64,000 nt of DNA from positions 124,001 to 188,000 of the forward strand of contig MCGO01000042.1 in the NCBI GenBank assembly GCA_002104985.1, read 5' to 3'. The notes under the pieces were generated by a model, which ran no database searches, had not been told where the DNA came from, and worked only from the letters and a program-made list of their open reading frames with translations. The position numbers were made by a program, and so were the translations under genes. Below are positions 57,860-64,000 of the stretch, piece after piece. Positions within the stretch are counted from its first letter, which is position 1, and each line of letters opens with the position of its first letter. The stretch is from Rhizoclosmatium globosum (Eukaryota > Chytridiomycota > Chytridiomycetes > Chytridiales > Chytriomycetaceae).

Positions 57860-60071
57860 TTAGAAATACTTTTTCCCATTTATCAAGGGCCGCACCAATG
57901 ACGGTTTATCGATTATAATCTTTCCAACGTCTTCCTCAATTGTGGAAACGCTCTCCCCAATTCGACAGACGTAGTCTAATTTTTGCCAGATATAGTAAGT
58001 TTCTGCATTGCACAAGTCAAATAGCCCCATTCCAATTCTGTCTGATGAACTTATCAGAGGAAGAAGATAGATGCTTTCATGCGTTGCTCGCACAGCTGGG
58101 CCAATCGGAGTAGGAGACAGGAACCACAGTATAAAAGCAAGTGTTGAAAATAAGGACACTATTAATTGTGTACCAAGAAAGAATAGAGTTACGATATAGC
58201 CATTAAGGTGCATCATTAAAATACTTTGCTTTGCAATAAACGTATTTTTTCGAGGACATTGCGTTCCTTTAGCCGTGTAAGATCTCTGAATAGCAGCTTT
58301 GAATAAAATTGCGTACATAGTCTCCAGTCCAGGTTCTAATATGGCACGATCTATTGCTATCAAGTTTGGAGAAGTCCACCAAAGCAACGGTGCTAAACTT
58401 CCTGGAACTGTAGCTGCGGTCCGGTATGATGAAACGGGGCCATTTATGATTGCGTTGAATCCAAATGACAACCAATGGGGAACATCGGCTTCACCAACGG
58501 CATACAACGGACTGACTATTTGTGGTGCGATCGATGCCGTTGTACCATCGGTCATGAAAGTAATTTCAAACATCATTTGTTGGTGGTTATCGATTCGACT
58601 TGAACAGACAAGGGGCAAAGTGCTGTTATCGCCGTTTCCACCACACATACTGTATCCGCTAAATACATTTGATATTGTGATATGGTTCTCATCCGTGACG
58701 ATTCCGAATGTTACCCCATAATCACTGTTTAGTTTCATAAACTCTTGCAGAGTTTGATTCCTTGAGAAAAGTGAACTCCAGCTGCAACGAATGCTGTGGA
58801 ACTGACATTTGCGGCGCATTTACATGTTGTTAAAATATCAGCCGAAAACCCAAGACCTTCGATCGTATCGCCATTATTTAAGGCCGAAATCAGTTGGGGT
58901 GGATACATTGCAGTTGTGATGTTGACACTCATTTCAGACCTCATCCATCCCAATGAAGACCCAAAGACGTATTCTGCAACGCCACCCTCTGCATCCAAGT
59001 TCGGCCACTTTCGATCAATAGCCTTAATTTTGTTGTCTTGAACAAAATAGATGCAGTCGCTGACATCATTAAAGTCTGCATGAGCTTCAGCAATAACTGA
59101 AATCGCGCTGATTGGTGTTAAAACTTTGAAGAGTTCCAATATTATCCAAATTATAGAAATTCGACTGAGAATCTTTCTAGATGGGCTGGTTAAAGATAAG
59201 GACTGTGCAAATGACAATTTCGCAAGTGGAGCTACATGTAAATATCCACAAACTGCCATACTGAACCCCTTTTTGGAGGATAACAAGTAGCCAAACGTAC
59301 ACGATGCAGCTTCTTCCAATCCCATTATAGTTATCGCGTTACTTAGTAGCAAAATAACTTCAACAACAACTCCAAGGTAACTTTCAATCACAGATCTGAC
59401 TACATTGATCAAAAGTGTTTGTCGAATGAGATTAAAAACCACCATCAAGAAGATGTTCAGCACAATCCCTAATAAGCTCCATTTCATATGAAACACAATA
59501 GTCGTCCAGTTTTCAGTGACCTCACGAACATGTCCATGGATTCCAACTTGCAATGAGATTTTTGAATTTGTTAGACTTATTTGCTTTTGAAAGTCCTGCA
59601 ATCGTTTTTGATATGCTTGTGATTTAAGATCTACTCCCAAACGGCCTATTTGTAACTTCTCTTGTGGTTCTTTTTCAGTGTGGGTTTGCTCTTGATCCAC
59701 TACTTCAGATTTCCGAGAAGTCCGGTCAGTACTGTCAACCATCTGTGAAAACTCTACTTCTGTAGCCGAAACTGGTCGCGATGCAGGTTTATAACTGGTT
59801 CTTAACGGCTGGGACGGAGTTTGTGCAGTAAATGTCACTTCAAGCGATTCTCCCGGTTTTGTGGTAAGCGTCCGTTTTAGGGAAGACTTTCGCACTTCGT
59901 TGGTAATAACTTGATTCTCGTTTACTGCTTGTGGAAGATCATCAGGTGCAGCCGAGGCTCGACGCGAAATTTGTTTCGCTGTATCCCGACCGCTGCTCTC
60001 ACTGCTGTCACGTATCGCGTTCGTAACTATATGCTGGTCTTTAGCCGGTATGATACTTGAGTGGTGGACAT
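57860..60071 (-). CDS. family A-D multi-pass membrane protein, member D, with frame breaks
   Basis: Coding similarity to the family is continuous, but the frame changes near 58757-58768 (within FSQG / NQTLQEFM) and again in the N-terminal part below the ATG at 60071 (MSTTQVSYR), before TNAIRDSSESS. Adding one base at each gives exactly 738 codons including stop. Core blocks: REVTENWTTIVFHMKWSLL, hydrophobic segments, FNDVSDCIYFVQ, AEYVFGSSLGWMRSE, CKC, MTDGTTASIAPQ, WWTSPNLIAIDRA, METMYAILFK, the last membrane helix and the terminal NAETYYIWQKLDYVCRIGES, PSLVR and KKYF. With so complete a conserved end, this is either an intact gene misread by two bases or a very young pseudogene. The polar N-terminus (about 200 residues) resembles those of A and B in composition only. 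Confidence 0.75.
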
Positions 60072-60243
60072 TGGTAAGAGGCTTCCCGATTCACGTTGAA
60101 CGATCGACAAGCAGTTCTTTCTTTCAGATTTACATGTTAGATTGGAAAAAAAAACCGTTTAATTACCTAATAAAACAAGGAAAAGGACGATTGCTACAAA
60201 AAGTCAATGATTCCTTCCTTGCTATCTCCAACTCTATTTATTT

Positions 60244-62498
60244 CTACTCTGATAACGGCAACCTCTCGATAACATCGATATACAAGCGCTTGAATCCCCA
60301 AACATCACCCTTCAATCGTCTAAATTCAACCACATTAGTTCCCCTCATATCCTTGATTTGCTGAATCTCCACTGTGAAGGTCATTTCCTCCTCCATTCCA
60401 GTAATACCCAAATCAGACTTTGTAACGTCCGCCGTTCCATCAAACCCTTTACTTGCATTCGGCCGCAATTGATACATAAAGTTTTTGATTCGCGAAACTA
60501 GGGAGACAGGAAGACTGTTGACGATTTGGGTCATTTTTGGGTCATTGATTGCTCCAGATTCTTGAATATTGACTGTGGTGCTCTCTGAGGAAGATGGAGT
60601 CTCGCTTGATGACGCTTCTACTTCGACTTTCCAACTTTAACACCTCTTGGTTTCAACACCTTGAGCTTGTATTCGCCCGTTGCTTGGCCATTGCTTTGAA
60701 CAATCCACCCAAACTTTTGCTCAAACAAGGATTCCATATCGAGGAGAAGGTCTAATGGGTCTTTGTGGAAAGGGCTTTTGTATCAACCGGACCAGTGTGA
60801 ACACGCAACTTCCTATCCCGCAAGACACCAACGTGAGAGTTTGAAATAGAGTTGGAATAGGCTAGAGAAAGACGGTTGACGTCTGTAACATCGGCACTAG
60901 GCAAGTCTTCAGGTTCGCCATGAATCGGTGTAATTGTGGGCCCGTTTCCAGAGCCTTTATTACCCCACAACCAATTGGTAGGATTTCGTTTCATGGAGAG
61001 GGATCTTTGAAGGTATGTCAATGCTTTGTAACTTTAGGAAGGCAGAGAGAACTTACTTTGAGCTGGAATTGCCAGACTTGACAGATGCGGATTTCTGGAG
61101 AGTAACATTTTCGGAACTACTTCTTGCATCTTTATCAGCTGCAGTATTGTTATCAGAACTGTCATCAATATATCCAAATTGCTTCATTCTTCGGGCCAAT
61201 TCCTCTTTGAAGATGTGCGCTTCTGGAGCCAGCCAGCTTTAGAAAAAATTATTAGACACATATGATATAGATATAAACATTAATAGATAACGAACCCGTG
61301 TCCCATCACTTCAGACATTTTCCCACGTTTTCTTGGATCGGGAACCAACATAATACCAATAACGCCACGCGCAAGACTGGATACATGTGTAGGGTATGTC
61401 AACTTTGTAGAGAGTATATACTGGTAGAGCAAATTGATGTTTTCAGACTCTGGATTTGCCGGATCATCGTCGTATGGCAGGTATCCACAAAGCATTCCAT
61501 ACAGAATGACTCCACAACTCCAAATATCGGCGGAGTCACCCACATATCCCTGTGGAAAATCCGATTTGTCAGTTGTTGGGTATTTGAGGAAACACCACTC
61601 ACATTCGAAATGACGAGCTCTGGGGCAGCATAGCCAGGACTTCCACAAGATGTCTCCATATGCTCCGAGTTTTTGTTCGCGAAACCAAAATCGGAAATAA
61701 GGATATTGTTGTCGGGACCAAGGAGGAGGTTTTCCTGTCAATCAAACATAAGTACAACGATGTAAGAGACTGAACAACAAACCAGCTTCAGATCTCTGTG
61801 TACAATACCGACTGAGTGAATGTAACTAACACCTGAGGATACCGTGTCAGAGGGGACTTCAGGAATACTCTAACAACAAACCAGAAACAAGCTGAGCAAA
61901 GAATTTGCGGGCCTCCGGTTCTTTCAACTTCCCATCCGGTTGAGCCATGATATAATGGAACATCTCGCCTCCTATGAAATCAGAGCCAGTTGGGCATAAT
62001 TGAGTTTTGCTGGGTCATCAAAATTCATTATGACTTACCACTTGCATACTCCATAACAAGACCAATGTACGCATCTGTTTCTACGACTTCTATCAATTTA
62101 ACAATATAAGGATGATCCAGGGCCTGTAGTTGTTGGAGGGTTGGATTAGATTATCGATGAAACAGACAACGCAAGGTGGGTGGCAAGAGTACCTGGAGCA
62201 TTGAGATTTCCCGCATTACTTTCGCCCTTCGAGCAGCTGTTGAAATGCGCTCCTTTTTGAGCAGCTTTATGGCAACCTAAACAAGGAGGGACAGTCAGAT
62301 CTTTCCAGGGCAAGTGCATTCAAGTGCAAGTGCGTTCCAGGTAAGGCCGAGGGTACACACCTCCTTCTTTGTCTTTGAGTGGATTGACAGTTTGACCTTT
62401 CCGAATTCGCCCTCGCCGACAGTTCGTTTGAGAAGATAGGGCCCGAACTGTGGCTGGCTCGACTTCTTTGCTTCCTTTGGCGCTGCAGCTTCGCCCAT
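60244..62498 (-). CDS. CAMK-like Ser/Thr kinase with KA1 domain, two frame breaks in the tail
   Basis: Exons: 62498-62361, 62276-62193, 62123-62039, 61971-61882, 61832-61783, 61734-61603, 61549-61296, 61236-61057 and 61004-60244. Kinase domain from residue 19: [51 protein letters not shown] and [10 protein letters not shown], all intact. The C-terminal KA1 region runs from [14 protein letters not shown] to [17 protein letters not shown]. In the last exon the frame slips near 60758-60768 and 60626-60636; adding one base at each gives about 591 residues with good alignment to the next gene. CAMKL kinases with KA1 (SNF1, KIN1, GIN4 groups) act in metabolism or cell-cycle and cortex control; which branch this is cannot be settled. 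Nine exons against four in the kinase at 250 argue against close kinship with that one. Confidence 0.85.
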
Positions 62499-62817
62499 TT
62501 TAGACTTGTTTTTGTTTGATTCGAAAGGGCAGAAAAGTCGGTTCCGATGCGGCGATCAGTTGGGCGGCGTCAGGCAAGGTGGTGGTGGTGCTGATGATAT
62601 TGCTGCGTGCAAATTGCCAACCCTGTGTTTCCACCGAAAGAAAATGAAGTTGACAAGCCAAATTCACACAATTCTGTAATGCTTCCCAACCAAAAATACG
62701 TTCCAAGCATTATTAAAACACATTACACAGGCCGACATTGAGTTACAATAACTGTTTATACAGGAAGCAAGAAGAACAAAAAAAAAGTCTCATTAGAAGG
62801 CATAGTTCTGCATTTCA
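62499..62817. other. intergenic stretch between tandem kinases
   Basis: About 320 bases upstream of one kinase and downstream of the next, same strand. Nothing coding could be supported. Confidence 0.45.
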
Positions 62818-64000
62818 TCAAAGTGGCAGGTTCCCCACCACAGTAGCATAGAGTCGTTTGAAAGCCCACTTATCACCCTTCAACCGCCTGAAGTCAACAA
62901 CATACATTCCAGGCATATCCTTCACCTTCTGGATTTCAACAGTGAACGAAATCTCTTCCTCTACCACACTCAACGGCTGCGTCGCAGCCGTCGCAGCCAA
63001 ACTGTCGTCAGGTCCCGCGTATCCCTTACTCGCTCCTGACCCAAACGAGGACACAAAGTTCCTGATTCTTGATTTGAGGGAAACAGGGAAACTGCTGACG
63101 ATTTGGTTCATTTTAGGATCTGTGACGTCCGACTTTTTGATTCCAGTGTCTGCGGGCGGTGCTGCTGCTGCTGGTGCTGGAGAGTCTGTTCTATCCGCAT
63201 CTTCCAACACTACGACTGTATTTGGGGAATCAATCTTGACTCCCCGTGGTTTCAACAATTTCAACTTGTATTCGCCGGCACCGGAACCATTGTTTTCAAC
63301 AACGCAATTCAGCTTGGATTCAAAATACATTTCGAGGTCCATAAGCAAATCGAGGGGTTCTTTGCTTGAAAGTGCATTTTTGTCGAGTGCTCCACTGTGG
63401 ATTTGCAGTTTACGCTCTTGCTCGATACCGTCTCCTTTACTGTAGTCTGAATTGGATAGGAATAGGAAAGAGAGGGTCGGCCTTCGGCTGAAACTTGAGA
63501 GGCTGTCTCTGAAACGCTGTTTTGCTTTGTCGGAAGCTGGGTACGTTTGTAAACCTTCCAGTGAACCAGTTTCCTTTCTTTGAGCTGACGGATGTACCGC
63601 GTTGCATTGGAATAGGTCTGTGGAAACATATTTCAAATCAATTTAGGGTTATCTTTGATTTGTGGGGAAAAAGACACAAGGCACTCACGCAGGTCGTTCC
63701 TCCTTCTTTTCAGTGACAATCGAAATGCTATCTGGAACTGTAGAAGTGCTTCCATCCGGTGACGAATTGTCCTGGGTTTGCTCTGCGGCTTGCGCAGCGT
63801 TGGCGTATCCAAACTTTTTCAGTCTGCGAACAAGCTCCTCTTGGAAAATCTCTGCCTCTGGTGCCAGCCATCTTTAGAAGAGAGTTAGGTTTATGAAAGA
63901 ATGGTAGATGAGAGATAACGTACGCATGACCCATCACATCTGACATTTTCGCACGGTATTTTGGATCAGGTACCAACATAGTGCTCATCAAGCTACGAGC
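62818..64000 (-). CDS. CAMK-like Ser/Thr kinase with KA1 domain, paralogue; 5' end beyond the window
   Basis: Partial gene: exons 64000-63924 (open at the edge), 63871-63689 and 63617-62818. It begins inside the end of the kinase domain (STMLVPDPKYRAKMSDVMGHA), followed by WLAPEAEIFQEELVRRLKKFGY and a polar linker, as in the gene downstream. The KA1 part has GEYKLKLLKPRGVKI, EEISFTVEIQKVKDMPG and DFRRLKGDKWAFKRLY. Introns before WLAPEA match the neighbour in place and phase, so the two are tandem duplicates. Within the last exon the frame drifts twice, near 63525-63540 and 63431-63455; two single-base additions restore continuity and phase. The catalytic core lies outside the window. Confidence 0.75.

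Noticed and set aside
43528..60071. Calling family A-D a GPCR or ion channel
   Set aside because: The number and spacing of hydrophobic segments do not fit seven helices, and no selectivity filter or ligand motif is visible; left as unknown.

Overview
This window is nuclear DNA of a compact, intron-bearing eukaryote, most likely an early-diverging zoosporic fungus (chytrid-like). The evidence is dense genes on both strands, GT-AG introns mostly 45-85 bases long, fungal-type families (C2-AGC kinase of the Sch9 type, delta-12 desaturase, GTP cyclohydrolase II) and a complete cobalamin-dependent methionine synthase, which zoosporic fungi keep and Dikarya have mostly lost. The lineage is an inference. 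No tRNA, rRNA, transposon or CRISPR array was recognised. Exon models were built by hand from splice signals and reading-frame phase, and nearly all phases close exactly.

Layout. 0-2.4 kb: MARK/Par-1-type kinase. 2.6-5.7 kb: three paralogous single-pass membrane proteins with a dileucine signal. 5.7-9.4 kb: two cytochrome P450 paralogues. 9.6-11.3 kb: a DMAC1-like small protein and a tail-anchored RING protein. 11.5-15.6 kb: methionine synthase. 16-18 kb: Sch9/Akt-like kinase. 18.7-21.1 kb: tristetraprolin-like CCCH protein. 21.3-22.8 kb: quinone oxidoreductase. 22.9-31.4 kb: one 16-exon gene for a 2556-residue coiled-coil and serine-rich protein. 31.4-33.9 kb: ICMT-like methyltransferase and delta-12 desaturase. 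34.1-37.8 kb: F-box protein and Golgi-type glycosyltransferase. 38.2-43.4 kb: dual-specificity phosphatase, a broken membrane-protein gene and a DNAJC8-like splicing co-chaperone.

43.5-60.1 kb holds the most unusual content: four paralogues (A-D), all on the minus strand, of a multi-pass membrane protein family I do not recognise. They share a cysteine-rich outer domain and a nearly invariant C-terminus. Interspersed are a cysteine-rich GPI-type secreted protein, GTP cyclohydrolase II, a small membrane protein, a single-pass receptor-like protein with a bacterial-type solute-binding domain, and a PDI/TMX-like protein. 60.2-64 kb: two paralogous KA1-domain kinases, the second cut by the window edge.

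Two themes run through the window. Local duplication has produced at least four paralogue clusters (the trio, the P450 pair, family A-D and the kinase pair). Several genes between about 32 and 63.5 kb show single-base losses of frame, mostly at short homopolymers and always in the same direction, while coding similarity continues on both sides. This looks more like consensus sequence error than real pseudogenes, but raw reads are needed to decide.
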